Numbered from the stretch's first letter, positions 1-8,778 are shown. The stretch is DNA of 64,000 bases from Cohnella ginsengisoli (GCF_029525555.1 NZ_JAPDHZ010000002.1:37868-101867), one strand, 5' to 3'. Notes: generated by a model from the sequence alone, not told the origin. Program-made: numbers and translations.

Positions 1-135
1 CGCTTGGACTACCCATTCGCCATTTTTATTTGAAATATCTATATCTAAATAAGGATATCTAAACATAGTCACACAAAACCAAACTTGAACAGTCAATAGG
101 AGCACAACACCAATTTTAACGGTCATATTTTTCAT
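1..135 (-). CDS. N-terminus of a ComP-like membrane sensor (partial, runs off window)
   Basis: Only the first 45 codons are inside the window. The ATG at 135 is preceded by an AAAGAGG ribosome binding site at 144-150. The product starts with a short positive stretch, then one hydrophobic segment (about residues 7-24), then an extracytoplasmic-looking stretch reading YPYLDIDISNKNGEWVV. B. subtilis ComP also begins with MKN, one membrane segment and a similar short polar stretch, so a ComP-like histidine kinase is a reasonable guess. The divergent small peptide gene at 207 strengthens it. No kinase domain is visible here, so the call is an inference from architecture. The codons are AT-rich compared with the rest of the window. 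Confidence 0.45.
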   Translation of the reverse strand, partial: MKNMTVKIGVVLLLTVQVWFCVTMFRYPYLDIDISNKNGEWVVQA

Positions 136-206
136 TAAAACAACCTCTTTTTCTACAAAATGTGCTATATTGAAAAAGTTAATATTATCCACTAGGAGGA
201 GTCAAT

Positions 207-398
207 TTGATTATTACAGTGCCTTCGTCAGAAATCGCTTCCAAAGTAAAATCTCTTAAAGGTATGAGCCAGGAAAAACGTGAAGCTGCATTAAGTTCAG
301 ATTCCTCCCAACTTAAACTAACAACCAAAGAAGTTCGAATCCTACGTAGAACATTGCTGAATCCAAATGATAGCCAGTCCGAAACCGGTTGGTACTAA
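207..398 (+). CDS. Small peptide, candidate ComX-like prenylated pheromone precursor
   Basis: A 63-residue protein starting at TTG 207, with an AGGAGG site at 194-199 and 7-nt spacing. It has no signal peptide or membrane segment. It ends in SQSETGWY, with the only tryptophan at the penultimate position. ComX precursors are 50-75 residues long and carry the prenylated Trp within a few residues of the C-terminus. Position, size and the divergent ComP-like gene fit this family. The N-terminal part does not obviously match a ComX sequence, and no comQ prenyltransferase is in view. A strong terminator follows at once. It may instead be an unrelated small regulatory protein. Confidence 0.45.
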   Translation: MIITVPSSEIASKVKSLKGMSQEKREAALSSDSSQLKLTTKEVRILRRTLLNPNDSQSETGWY

Positions 399-412
399 AA
401 AAAGAATAAGCG

Positions 413-443
413 AAGCGTACAATTCACGTTGTACGCTTTTTTA
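413..443 (+). terminator. Rho-independent terminator of the small peptide gene
   Basis: A 9-10 bp perfect stem (AGCGTACAA at 414-422 pairing with 429-437) with a 6-nt loop is followed by a run of T. It sits 15 nt after the peptide stop codon. Confidence 0.9.
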
Positions 444-613
444 TTTTGCAAACCGAATGCAAGACTATGCAAAAATGGGTGCATCTTCACGCACGCAAAT
501 TGCACTGACAACACCAATAAATTACAGGTAAACTTTAACATATAAGCGCATAGCATTCAAAAGATTTCTATTCCATTCATACTAAAAGTAAACGAGGTTT
601 GCAGGTGATTACG

Positions 614-970
614 ATGAAGGTGCTTAAGGAAAGCGACGATGCGTGGTACGTCTCCCTCGCGGTTCAGACCGTGCTGCAGGAGCAGATGATTCGGGTACGG
701 CTTAATCGCCATGAAATATTGAATATCGCAGAAGAAGTTCAATTGGAAACGCTCCGCTTCAAGGAAGCGGCTGAACTCGTGAAGACCCCTTCCGGAAAAG
801 TCATTCCCCAAATGAGGTTCATTTTGGCGCATCTCCAGGACGACCATCTGGCCAGCAGTTACTTCGAGGCTAGATCGCTTGGATTGGATGCGGAATTTGT
901 TCAAATGCTGCGTTGCGAGATCATTCGGAGAGGCATTAAGGATCTCGTTTGCGAGGATTTAGAGCGTTAA
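614..970 (+). CDS. Sda-domain protein with N-terminal extension
   Basis: Start taken at ATG 614, with AGGTG at 603-607. The C-terminal 50 residues match the Sda pattern closely: LQDDHLASSYFEARSLGL, then EFVQML and EIIRR. Sda is a helical hairpin that binds sporulation histidine kinases such as KinA and blocks autophosphorylation when replication is disturbed. Normal Sda is only about 46-52 residues. Here about 65 extra, largely helical residues precede it without a stop or frameshift. An internal ATG begins MRFILAHLQDD and could start a normal-length Sda, but it has no clear ribosome binding site. A role in sporulation checkpoint control is inferred; the extension is unrecognised. Confidence 0.65.
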   Translation: MKVLKESDDAWYVSLAVQTVLQEQMIRVRLNRHEILNIAEEVQLETLRFKEAAELVKTPSGKVIPQMRFILAHLQDDHLASSYFEARSLGLDAEFVQMLRCEIIRRGIKDLVCEDLER

Positions 971-1026
971 TTTGTCGAATTCAATATTTTATTGTCGTTA
1001 AATGTTGATTGGTCTCCCCCTCCCCT

Positions 1027-1051
1027 TTTAACTGCTTTCGTTGCAGTTAAA
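1027..1051. other. Perfect inverted repeat after the Sda gene
   Basis: TTTAACTGC and GCAGTTAAA form a 9-bp stem around a 7-nt loop. It lies 56 nt after the sda-like stop codon, but the following T-tract is interrupted, so a terminator role is only probable. Confidence 0.5.
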
Positions 1052-1058
1052 CATATTT

Positions 1059-1086
1059 TGTTTACATAATATAATTTACGACGCCT
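1059..1086 (-). other. dif-like site 1 (11-6-11), upstream of xerS
   Basis: Read on the minus strand this is AGGCGTCGTAA, ATTATA, TTATGTAAACA. The right arm equals the XerD-binding arm of the B. subtilis dif site (TTATGTAAACT) except for the last base. The left arm ends in TAA like XerC arms. The 11-6-11 spacing is that of dif. A second copy of the right arm lies at 5149-5159 in the same orientation. The core also resembles a promoter -10 region, so chance or promoter function remains possible. Confidence 0.4.
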
Positions 1087-1165
1087 TTATAAAAACCTCG
1101 ATGCCCAATGTGACCCGCCCGTCTGGTATAATAACCCTAAATCAACCGCATGGAGCGCAAACCTT

Positions 1166-2256
1166 ATGAACCTGCAAAAAGCAAAAGACCGCGAGCAATT
1201 GGATCAGCGCGTGCCCAGCATGCCCTGGTACGTCGAAAAGTTTATTAACTATAAGCTGCCGGACCTCTCCCCTTCGTCCCTGCTGGAGTACGTGAGAGAT
1301 TATGAAACGTTTTTTTAACTGGCTGATGCGCGAAGGATTGACCACGGCGGAGAAGATGTCCGACATACCGATCGAAGCGCTGGAAAAGCTGAAGATGGAC
1401 GAGATCGACAGCTTCCGGATGGAGCTGTCGACCCGGCGCGAGCACGCCAACACGCGGACGACGATCTCCCGCAAGCTCTCCTCCCTTCGCTCGTTATTCC
1501 ACTATCTCAGCCAGATCGCGGAGGATGACGACTTCTACCCGCTGCTGAAGCGCAACGTGATGGCCAAGGTGTCGATCAAGCGAACGCACAAACCGAAGGA
1601 TACGGCCGCCAAGCTGGAAGGCAAGCTGCTTCAAGAAGAGGAAATCTCCGAATTTATCGCTTATATCAACGAGCACTATGCAGCGGATGTGGCTGACAAC
1701 AAGCAGGCCCTATACGCACACGAGTTGAACCATACGCGCGATGCCTGCATCGTGAGCCTCGTCTTGAATTCGGGCCTCCGCGTATCGGAGCTGGTGAATT
1801 TGAACCTGGACGATCTTGATCTTAAAAAAGAAACTGCTCTACGTCTACCGGAAAGGCAGCAACGACGATACGTTTAAAACGCCCGTTTTTTTCCGTCAAG
1901 ACGCTCTGTCTAACCTTGAGTCTTACCTGCAGCAGCGCGAAATTCGCTATCATGCGCCCAAACGGGAAAAAGCCCTCTTTCTTGCCCTGGCGAACGGCAA
2001 GAAGGAAGGCTCGCGCATGACCAAGCGAGCGGTCCAAGAGATGGTGATCAAGTACGCGAAGCGATTCGGCAAGCCTTATCTGTCCGTCCATAAGCTTCGG
2101 CATTCGTTCGCGACCGACTATTATTTGTCGAACGATCTGTACAAGACGCAGGAGCAGCTCGGCCACGCCTCGCCGGAGACGACGCAGATTTACGCTCATC
2201 TGACGGACAAAACGATGGAGGAAGCGATCGACAAGCGCCGCAGCCAGGAATCTTAA
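1166..2256 (+). CDS. xerS: Tyrosine recombinase XerS (two frameshifts in this sequence)
   Basis: Site-specific tyrosine recombinase of the XerS group, which resolves chromosome dimers or integrates elements. The ATG at 1166 gives MNLQKAKDREQLDQRVPSM, followed by an N-terminal SAM-like DNA-binding domain and the catalytic domain. The catalytic residues are visible: Arg in SGLRVSEL, the HxxR motif in HKLRHSFA, His in LGHAS and the nucleophile Tyr in TQIYAHL. The reading frame is broken twice: at a T7 run (1310-1316) and an A6 run (1824-1829). Removing one base in each restores a continuous product of about 362 residues, close to the family length of about 356. I infer base-calling errors. Terminator at 2272-2306. 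Confidence 0.9.
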
Positions 2257-2271
2257 AAAAAACGCTTGGCC

Positions 2272-2306
2272 AAAACGGGACGATCTCGAATCGTCCCGTT
2301 TTTTTA
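2272..2306. terminator. Bidirectional terminator between xerS and the convergent operon
   Basis: AACGGGACGAT (2274-2284) pairs perfectly with ATCGTCCCGTT (2290-2300), with a T7 tract on the plus side and A-rich sequence on the other. It serves xerS and also overlaps the stop codon of the minus-strand gene ending at 2304. Confidence 0.9.
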
Positions 2307-2621
2307 TTCCGTCTGCTGCCTCAGCTTGTCCGCCACGGCCTCCATTTTTTGCGCCATCGTCCCCTGCTTGTCCCTGCGGTCGTCGATCGTGATCGACGTC
2401 GACACGCGCCGGGCGCCATGGTTGAACGGCGTCTCGTGCATTCGCCTGACGACAGCGAGCACGTCCTCGAGCTCGCCTTCGATGATCGTGCTCATCGGCG
2501 TCATCTCGTGTTTGATCCGCTCAGGCGCCATGCGCAGGACGCGCTCGACTTCGGCGACATATGCGCTCACGCTCGTCGATCCCGTGCCGATCGGCACGAT
2601 CGTCACTTGTGCGATAGCCAT
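2304..2621 (-). CDS. MTH1187-family thiamine-binding protein
   Basis: A 105-residue protein of the MTH1187/YqgV family (thiamine_BP, DUF77), small alpha/beta proteins that form tetramers and bind thiamine or related ligands in the cytoplasm. Family marks are the start MAIAQVTIVPIGTGSTS, then TIIEGELEDVL, and MHETPF followed by ITIDDRRDK. The start at 2621 is 1 nt after the TAA of the preceding gene, so translation is probably coupled. It is the last gene of a three-gene minus-strand operon with the phosphotransferase and the GH18-like protein. Nothing in the operon otherwise points to thiamine. Confidence 0.85.
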   Translation of the reverse strand: MAIAQVTIVPIGTGSTSVSAYVAEVERVLRMAPERIKHEMTPMSTIIEGELEDVLAVVRRMHETPFNHGARRVSTSITIDDRRDKQGTMAQKMEAVADKLRQQTE

Positions 2622-2622
2622 T

Positions 2623-3647
2623 TTATCCGCTCGCATTCTTTGTCTTCGTCTCTCTGCACATCGACCGGATCTCGGCTTCAAGCCGATCCACCAAGGCTAA
2701 CCCGGCTGCCGTCTCCATCGTCTGTTCACGGAGCACCGCCGCGTCGTCCACTCCGCTCAAATAACGCCCGAGAAAGTGAACGAATACATCCAGCCGGCGC
2801 AGCCGCATGAGCAAAGGCAATGCATCGATCTCTTCCCCGTTCAAGGGAGCGATGTCGCCGAAGCCCTTCAAAAAAGGCGGCGGCCGCGCGAAGGTCCCCC
2901 CGCTTCGCCGATTAATCCGGCCAGCGCAACCGCCGGCTCCATCGCGCGCAGCTCCGTCGTGCAAAACTCAAAGTCCAGTATGGCCGCGATCTGCGTACGG
3001 TCATGCATGCTCACCAGCAAGTTGGAATCGTTAATATCGCCGTGCACGAGCTGATGCGGCAGGCTGCGTACCTTCTGCAGCGCCGCTTGAAAGGCGCGCA
3101 TAGTCTCGCCGATCCGCAGAAGCGAGTCCCGCAAGTCGTGAAACGCAGCCGGCGGCGCCTCGCAGAAAGCCGCGATGACGCTGCCCGGACAAGACGGATG
3201 CGTCCGCTCGAGCTCGTAGCAGGGCAAATAGGCGGGAGCGGCCGTCGGCATAAGCTCACGCAGCGCAAGCGACAAGCGTCCGACGGCAGTACCGATCGAT
3301 TCTGCGACGACGGGATCCATTCCGTTCGGACGAATGCCGTCCGTATAGGTAAACAATGCCGCATACCGCCCCGTACTGTCTGACAACGTCGCGTAAGTAG
3401 CGCCGTCCGGGAGCGCGAGCGGACGGGGTATGGCGAACGGCAGTGCCGCCTCGCTGAGCTTCAGCAGCACGTCGTGCTCGAAAGCGATCTTCTCCGCGTC
3501 TTTGTGCGTCTCATAGATGCGAAGCACGCGTTTGTCGCCGCGATCGCTCTCCGCGATCCGCGTCGTGTTGTTCCAGCCGCTCTCTCCTTCGGATACGGTC
3601 CAACGTCTCCCGGGATCATAGCGGTTTAATAATGCTTCAAAAGGCAT
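2623..3647 (-). CDS. Aminoglycoside/choline-type phosphotransferase (frameshifted)
   Basis: A kinase-fold phosphotransferase of the APH/homoserine kinase type II group. It shows the catalytic Brenner motif HGDINDSN, followed by the metal-binding ILDFEF. The physiological substrate cannot be told from sequence. The ATG at 3647 is 2 nt from the stop of the GH18-like gene, with a GGAGG overlapping that stop. The frame breaks between a G6 run (C6 on the plus strand, 2896-2901) and a T6 run (2870-2875). Adding one base at either restores a C-terminus containing PPFLKGFGDIAPL and LRRLDVFVHFLGRY, typical of the family. This is one of the few breaks needing an insertion rather than a deletion. Confidence 0.8.
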
Positions 3648-3649
3648 GC

Positions 3650-4930
3650 CTATCCTCCGATCTTCGTCGCCGAACGGCCAATGGCGGTCCTCTCTGCCTC
3701 GGTGAAAATCCCCAATCTCCAGAAAGCGGCGCCGCCCAGGCCGTAGCGCTTCGCGAGGCCGAGCTTGTCGTCGACCGTCGTCTCGTTTTCCGCGTCCAAA
3801 TTAATCGCCAACAAGAGCTTAGACTTCGGCGCGCCCGTCGCGATCGCCTTGCTGATCGCCTCGTCGACTTTCGCGTTCGGTTGCGGCTTTTTGTTGTCGC
3901 CGTAATCGTAAGCCATGATGACAAGCTCGTCGGCCATTTTGGCCAGCGCCGCATAATCGTATCCTTTGTATTCGCCGTTCAGCGGAGGTACCGCGAGCGA
4001 CACCTTGATGCCGTCCGGCTTGACGGCTGCGACGAGCTGCTTGACGTAGGCATTCAGCGCCGATTGGGCCATCGCCGGATCGTCACGCCAGCCGAGCCCT
4101 TCGAAGTCGAGCATGATGCCGCCGAACGCATTGTCCTTCACAAGGGTATGCAGGCGTTCGATCGAAGCGTCACGCAGCGTCTTGTCCGTCAGCATCTTCA
4201 TGAGCTGTCCCTTGCCGTCCTTGCCCAGCACGGCCAGGTAGCTGCCGGCGCCGTTCGCATTGACCTGCCCGACGATCGATTCCGGCGTATCGTCGCCGGC
4301 GGCTTGCGGCCAATACCATCGGTCGCCGGTCGTGTCGACTAAGGTGATCTCGCCATTGTAATCGACCTGGCTCCAACCGAAAGCAACGTCGTTCATATCC
4401 TTCGTTAGCGCCAGCTGACTATAAGCCGCGACAGCATAAAAGCCAAGCAGCCGCATCTCGCGCTGCGGCGAAACGACGCGTACTATTTTCGCCGGCCCGT
4501 CCCATGTCACATTGGCGCCGAAGGCCTGACTAAAAAATGCAAGCGGCACGAGTACCGAATCGTGAGACATGACAGGCGCCGCATTCAACGTAAATTTAAC
4601 GCCATTAATAGATGCCGATTTCTGGCCGAGCGTCAGATGCACTTCGACCGCTTGCCCCCCAGCGTCTTTGCCCTTGGCGACGACCGATTTGGTCGCGGGT
4701 AACCATACCGCGTTAACGTCGAGCGCTTCGGCAATTTTGCGGAAAGGCAACAGGATCGTCCCCTTGCTGTTGATCGGCGGCACGGGAACGGGGAACTTCA
4801 CGTCGTCGAGCACGATCGTGACCGCAGGGGCAGCGACGGCCGCCGTTGCGTCTTGTGCGCCGAGCGGCAGCAAAATAGCCGACGCCAGGACGGCCGGCAG
4901 CCATTTTTGAACGGGTTTAGGCAATTTCAT
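3650..4930 (-). CDS. Secreted protein: copper-amine-oxidase N-like domain plus GH18-like domain
   Basis: A 426-residue exported protein. Residues 1-31 form a signal peptide. Residues about 35-155 resemble the copper amine oxidase N-terminal-like domain, common in Paenibacillaceae wall proteins, with paired motifs around LLPFRKIAEAL and VPLAFFSQAFGA. Residues 160-420 form a GH18-type barrel with GGIMLDFEGLG at 270-280, placing the expected acid Glu at 277. Relatives act on chitin-like or spore cortex/peptidoglycan substrates, as YaaH and YdhD do. The start has an AAAGGAGC site. It is the first gene of the operon running to 2304. The spore or wall role is inferred. Confidence 0.85.
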   Translation of the reverse strand: MKLPKPVQKWLPAVLASAILLPLGAQDATAAVAAPAVTIVLDDVKFPVPVPPINSKGTILLPFRKIAEALDVNAVWLPATKSVVAKGKDAGGQAVEVHLTLGQKSASINGVKFTLNAAPVMSHDSVLVPLAFFSQAFGANVTWDGPAKIVRVVSPQREMRLLGFYAVAAYSQLALTKDMNDVAFGWSQVDYNGEITLVDTTGDRWYWPQAAGDDTPESIVGQVNANGAGSYLAVLGKDGKGQLMKMLTDKTLRDASIERLHTLVKDNAFGGIMLDFEGLGWRDDPAMAQSALNAYVKQLVAAVKPDGIKVSLAVPPLNGEYKGYDYAALAKMADELVIMAYDYGDNKKPQPNAKVDEAISKAIATGAPKSKLLLAINLDAENETTVDDKLGLAKRYGLGGAAFWRLGIFTEAERTAIGRSATKIGG

Positions 4931-5148
4931 CGGTAAGCTCCTTTTCTACCAAGCGATCTATGAATCTCTTCATTAGACGCTTTAGAAGATTAGGAGTTGC
5001 ATCCGTCCGCTAAAAATTCCCTAAAGAGGGTCTTCTAGTATCGCCCCCCCTTGCAGCATATACTAACTTATTTAACGTCATTAATTTAAAGGCCCCCTTG
5101 ATGCGAACATAAGCACGAATGGTGCATAAAGAAGGATTTTTCGCAATT

Positions 5149-5176
5149 AGTTTACATAATATATTTTATGAATGCT
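5149..5176 (-). other. dif-like site 2 (11-6-11), beyond the GH18 gene
   Basis: On the minus strand it reads AGCATTCATAA, AATATA, TTATGTAAACT. The right arm is identical to the XerD arm of B. subtilis dif. The left arm ends in CATAA, as in the E. coli XerC arm GGTGCGCATAA. It is in direct orientation with the site at 1059-1086, about 4.1 kb away. It lies just after the corrected stop of the acetyltransferase gene. Confidence 0.45.
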
Positions 5177-5178
5177 TT

Positions 5179-5728
5179 TCATTCAGTCCATTCCGACCTC
5201 AATAATCCCATTTGGATCACGTCCGCATATCGACCGTTGCGATACAGCTTCTCTCGCAGCCTCCCCCTCTTCGACGAATCCGCACTTCAAATAACTGCGG
5301 TACGCCCGTTCGTTGAAGTCGTACACTTCCAGTTCCAGCCGATTCAGGTTTAACTCCTTAAAGGCATACCCGCACAGCAGACGCATCGCCTCCGTCCCCA
5401 ACCCTTGCCCGCAGCGCTCCGGCGCGCCGATCACGATGCCGATCCGTCCGCAACGGTTTTTCCATTCGATCGCATCCAGCCCGATCTGCCCGATATACAG
5501 CTCCGTATCCGCCTCCGCGATGACGAAGCCGCGGCTGTCCGGCCGAGGATCCATCATGTCGGCGAGAAAACCCTCCGTCGATTCCAGGCCGTGAGGAAAT
5601 AGAAAAATATCCGACAGAAAACCCGTAATGGCTTCATCGTTCACCCATTGGCGGATCGGTACGAGATCCTCGTGGCGATATTCGCGCAGGCGCACGCGCT
5701 TCCCGATAATGTGAGGCATCGTAAGCAT
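5179..5728 (-). CDS. GNAT acetyltransferase, RimJ/RimL-like (frameshift near the C-terminus)
   Basis: An N-acetyltransferase of the RimJ/RimL type using acetyl-CoA; the acceptor is unknown. The acetyl-CoA loop reads ERCGQGLGTEA, followed by the AFKELNLNRLELEVYDFNERA strand-helix typical of the family. As printed, the last 25 residues are out of frame. Removing one base from the C5 run at 5263-5267 restores RLREKLYRNGRYADVIQ, the usual family C-terminus, and moves the stop from 5183 to 5179. The start at 5728 lies 12 nt after the stop of gluQ, so the two are probably co-transcribed. Confidence 0.8.
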
Positions 5729-5740
5729 GTCTCCTTCTAT

Positions 5741-6745
5741 TTAAAATTCGGTCCCTATTTTCTTGCCGGTCAGCAGTTCAATCCAGTTATTCGGGAGCGT
5801 CACCGTCTGCCTGCGGACGCTCGAGAGATCGAAGGCTGCGATCAGTTCGACCGGCTTCGCCGCTTCGATGCGATCGTGCAAGCCGGCGAGCCAAGCTAAA
5901 AATCCGACAAGCCGCTCCGCACGCACGCCGAACTGTTCCCGAAGCTCCTGCAGCGACACCGAACCGTGACGCTTGGACAGCCGGCTGCCGTCCGCGCCGA
6001 GCAGCAGCGGCGAATGCGCGAAGCGCGGCGGCGGACAGCCCAATGCTTCGTAAAGCGCCAGCTGCCTGGGCGTCGAATCGAGCAGATCCCAGCCGCGGAG
6101 CACGTCCGTAATCTGCATGTCGATATCATCCGCGACGACGGCGAGCTGATACGCCACGATGCCGTCCGCGCGCCGCACGACGAAGTCGCCGCCGCTCGCT
6201 CCCGGGAATGCCGTCTCTCCTGCAATGCCGTCCTCGAACCGGTATGCAGCGCCCGCATCCATCGCGAACCGCAGCGACGGCGTCTTGCGCAGCGCCCGCT
6301 CCGCGCGCTCTGCGGCGGTCAGCTCGCGGCAGGTGCCCGGATACGCCGGCCCTTCGGCGTCGAGGCCATGCGGCGCGCTGGCCGCGGCCTGCAGGTCGGC
6401 GCGGCTGCAATAGCAAGGATACAAGCGTCCCTGCCGCTGAAGCTCGTCCAGCACGCTTTCGTACAACGCAGTCCGTTCGCTTTGCTCATAAGGGACGTGT
6501 GGCCCCCCGACGTCCGGACCTTCGTCCCAGTCGACACCGAGCCATCGGAGCTCTCCCGGCAGTTGCGCCGCGAGCTCGGGCTTGCATCGCTGGCGGTCCA
6601 GGTCCTCCAGCCGAAGGACGATCTCCCCGCCCGCCGAGCGAATCTGCAGCCAGGCCAGCAGCGCCGTCAGCGCATTGCCCAGGTGCAGTCTGCCCGACGG
6701 CGTTGGCGCGAATCTACCGCGCATTCCCTTACCGTTCGAAGCCAT
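5741..6745 (-). CDS. gluQ: Glutamyl-Q tRNA(Asp) synthetase (GluQ-RS)
   Basis: A truncated class I synthetase paralogue that activates glutamate and transfers it to queuosine at position 34 of tRNA(Asp), without needing the tRNA for activation. The HIGH-type signature is PTPSGRLHLGNA, the KMSKS-type is SRLSKRHGS, and a zinc site is suggested by CYC plus YPGTC. At 334 residues it lacks the C-terminal anticodon-binding domain of GltX, which distinguishes it from a true glutamyl-tRNA synthetase. The N-terminal ATG at 6745 fits the usual start. It is upstream of the GNAT gene on the same strand. Confidence 0.92.
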   Translation of the reverse strand: MASNGKGMRGRFAPTPSGRLHLGNALTALLAWLQIRSAGGEIVLRLEDLDRQRCKPELAAQLPGELRWLGVDWDEGPDVGGPHVPYEQSERTALYESVLDELQRQGRLYPCYCSRADLQAAASAPHGLDAEGPAYPGTCRELTAAERAERALRKTPSLRFAMDAGAAYRFEDGIAGETAFPGASGGDFVVRRADGIVAYQLAVVADDIDMQITDVLRGWDLLDSTPRQLALYEALGCPPPRFAHSPLLLGADGSRLSKRHGSVSLQELREQFGVRAERLVGFLAWLAGLHDRIEAAKPVELIAAFDLSSVRRQTVTLPNNWIELLTGKKIGTEF

Positions 6746-6891
6746 CTCCCTTCCCCTTTCTCCGAAAAGCGATCTTGTAGCATAATAGGATTCATATTCA
6801 GTTCACAAACGAGCGTCAAAATACCTTCTATACCTAAGGCGACGCAGCCTGCGCACGCCTCCAATTCGAATTCAAAAGGTGGCCGATACTG

Positions 6892-7563
6892 ATGGCGCGC
6901 ATTCTTATTGTAGACGATGATCCGCATATCCGCGAGCTGCTCGGTCACTTCCTGGCGGCCGAGGGATTCGAGATTCAGGAAGCGACGGACGGCAAAGAAG
7001 CGCTGGACTCGCTGGCCGAATCGCCGTTCGATTTGGTCGTGCTGGACATCATGATGCCGAACATGGACGGCTGGGAGCTGTGCCGCGAGCTCCGGACGCA
7101 TTACGAGCTGCCCGTACTCATGCTGACCGCGATGGGCGAGACCGCTCAGAAGGTCAAGGGCTTTCAGCTCGGTACGGACGACTACATGGTGAAACCGTTC
7201 GAGCCTGCGGAGCTGGTCGTCCGCGTCAAGGCGCTCATGCGCAGATACAAGATCGCGGTGTCCCATCAGACGCAGATCGGCCGCGTGCTCATGAACCGGC
7301 AGACGTTCGAGCTGCAGTTGGACGGACAGCCGCTCACGCTGCCGCTCAAGGAGTTCGAGCTGCTGTTCAAGCTGGCGAGCCACCCGGGTCAGACCTTCTC
7401 CCGCGACCAGCTCATCGAGCAGATTTGGGGCTTCGACTATGAAGGCGACGAGCGCACGGTAGACGTGCATATCAAGCGGCTGCGGGAGCGGTTCCCGGAC
7501 GATTGCGGCTTCCGGATCACGACGATCCGGGGGCTTGGCTACCGGCTGGAGGTGCTCGCTTGA
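6892..7563 (+). CDS. OmpR-family response regulator
   Basis: A 223-residue two-component response regulator. The receiver domain (1-118) has acidic residues DDD at 8-10, phosphoacceptor Asp52 in VLDIMMP, Thr in MLTA and Lys in VKPFEP. The C-terminal winged-helix domain (about 128-221) carries the recognition region ERTVDVHIKRLRERF. The start has AAAGGTGG 8 nt upstream. It is translationally coupled to the histidine kinase gene, whose TTG start overlaps this stop codon. The signal and target genes are unknown. Confidence 0.93.
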   Translation: MARILIVDDDPHIRELLGHFLAAEGFEIQEATDGKEALDSLAESPFDLVVLDIMMPNMDGWELCRELRTHYELPVLMLTAMGETAQKVKGFQLGTDDYMVKPFEPAELVVRVKALMRRYKIAVSHQTQIGRVLMNRQTFELQLDGQPLTLPLKEFELLFKLASHPGQTFSRDQLIEQIWGFDYEGDERTVDVHIKRLRERFPDDCGFRITTIRGLGYRLEVLA

Positions 7564-8778
7564 ACATCGGCGGATCGAGGTTGTTCCGATTATGGCGCAA
7601 TTTCGCGCAGAGCCATAAGGAATATCGCAAGCTGCAAAAAAGAATTCGAGACCCGCATGCGCGAACAGCGCAGAAGCGAAGCGCTTGCGGCCGGCGGGAC
7701 GCGGGCATGGTTCGAACGGCTGCCGCCTCCCTTGCATTTTCTGACCGGCGTCTCCGTTTTCCTGTCCTGCTACTCCATCCTCTGGACGGCAGCGCATTTT
7801 TTGCTTCGGGCTCTTGGCGGTCTCTTGCCGATGCCCGGCACGCTGCGCGAGTATTTGACGCTGATCCTGACTTTTTTCCTGTTCGGCCTGTCGATCGTGG
7901 TCATCCGGTATTTATTCAGGCCCGAAGCCAGGGCGATGCAGCTCGTGAACGCGCTGACCGACGCGATGTCCCGAATGGGCAAAGGCGACTTCAACGTAAA
8001 CCTAGAGGTCAATCCGAGGTATGCGGGTCAATACTACGAGGTCGTCAAAAACTTCAAGCAGATGGCTGCGGATCTCGGGCAAATCGAAGATATGCGGCAG
8101 CAATTCGTCGCCAACGTCTCCCATGAGATCCAATCGCCGCTCACGTCGATCAAAGGCTTCGCGCAGGCGCTCAAGTCGGACCGGCTCTCGGAGACGCAGC
8201 GCAAGCATTACCTGGACATTATCGAAGCCGAGAGCGAGCGCCTGTCCCGCCTCAGCGACAACCTCCTCAAGCTCACGACGCTCGAGTCCAAGCGCCCGCC
8301 CTATCAGCCCCGCGCGTACAAGCTGGACAGGCAGCTGCGACAGGTCGTGCTCGCCGCCGAGCCCCAATGGCAGGCCAAACGGCTGGAGCTTGACATCCGC
8401 CTCTGCGAGTGCGAGCTGGAGGCCGATGAAGAACTGCTGCGCCAGGTATGGGTGAACCTGCTGCACAACGCGATCAAGTTTACGCCCGAAGGCGGCGCGC
8501 TCGGCCTCTCGCTCACCGTAACCGGCGGCAGCGCGGTCGTACATGTCGAAGATACGGGACCGGGCGTGCCGCCCGAGCATCTCCCCCGTTTATTCGAACG
8601 GTTTTACAAGGCGGATAAATCGCGCAACCGGGCGGCCGGCGGCAGCGGCCTCGGTCTCTCGATCGTTCAGCGTATCGTGCATCTGCATCACGGCGAGGTG
8701 TCGATCGGTAACCGGCTCGTCGCCGGCACGCGCGTGACGGTCGAGCTTCCGCTCTCCCAAAGCGGATCGCAATCTTAA
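7560..8778 (+). CDS. Sensor histidine kinase partner of the OmpR regulator (frameshifted)
   Basis: Membrane histidine kinase, HAMP/HisKA/HATPase type. I place the start at TTG 7560, which overlaps the regulator's stop (TTGA) and has GGAGGTG 5 nt before it. A later ATG at 7657 would leave the kinase without its N-terminal part. One base too many in the A6 run at 7636-7641 breaks the frame; removing it gives EYRKLQKEFETRMREQ. Two membrane segments flank a short extracytoplasmic loop, then come HAMP, the phosphorylated His in FVANVSHEIQSPLTS, the N box in NLLHNAIKF, and the G boxes DTGPGVP and GSGLGLSIV. Confidence 0.9.

Noticed and set aside
1302..2256. Treating xerS as a genuine pseudogene or as two overlapping genes
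   Set aside because: Both breaks lie in homopolymers, all catalytic residues are present, and the same kind of break occurs in essential genes of this window.
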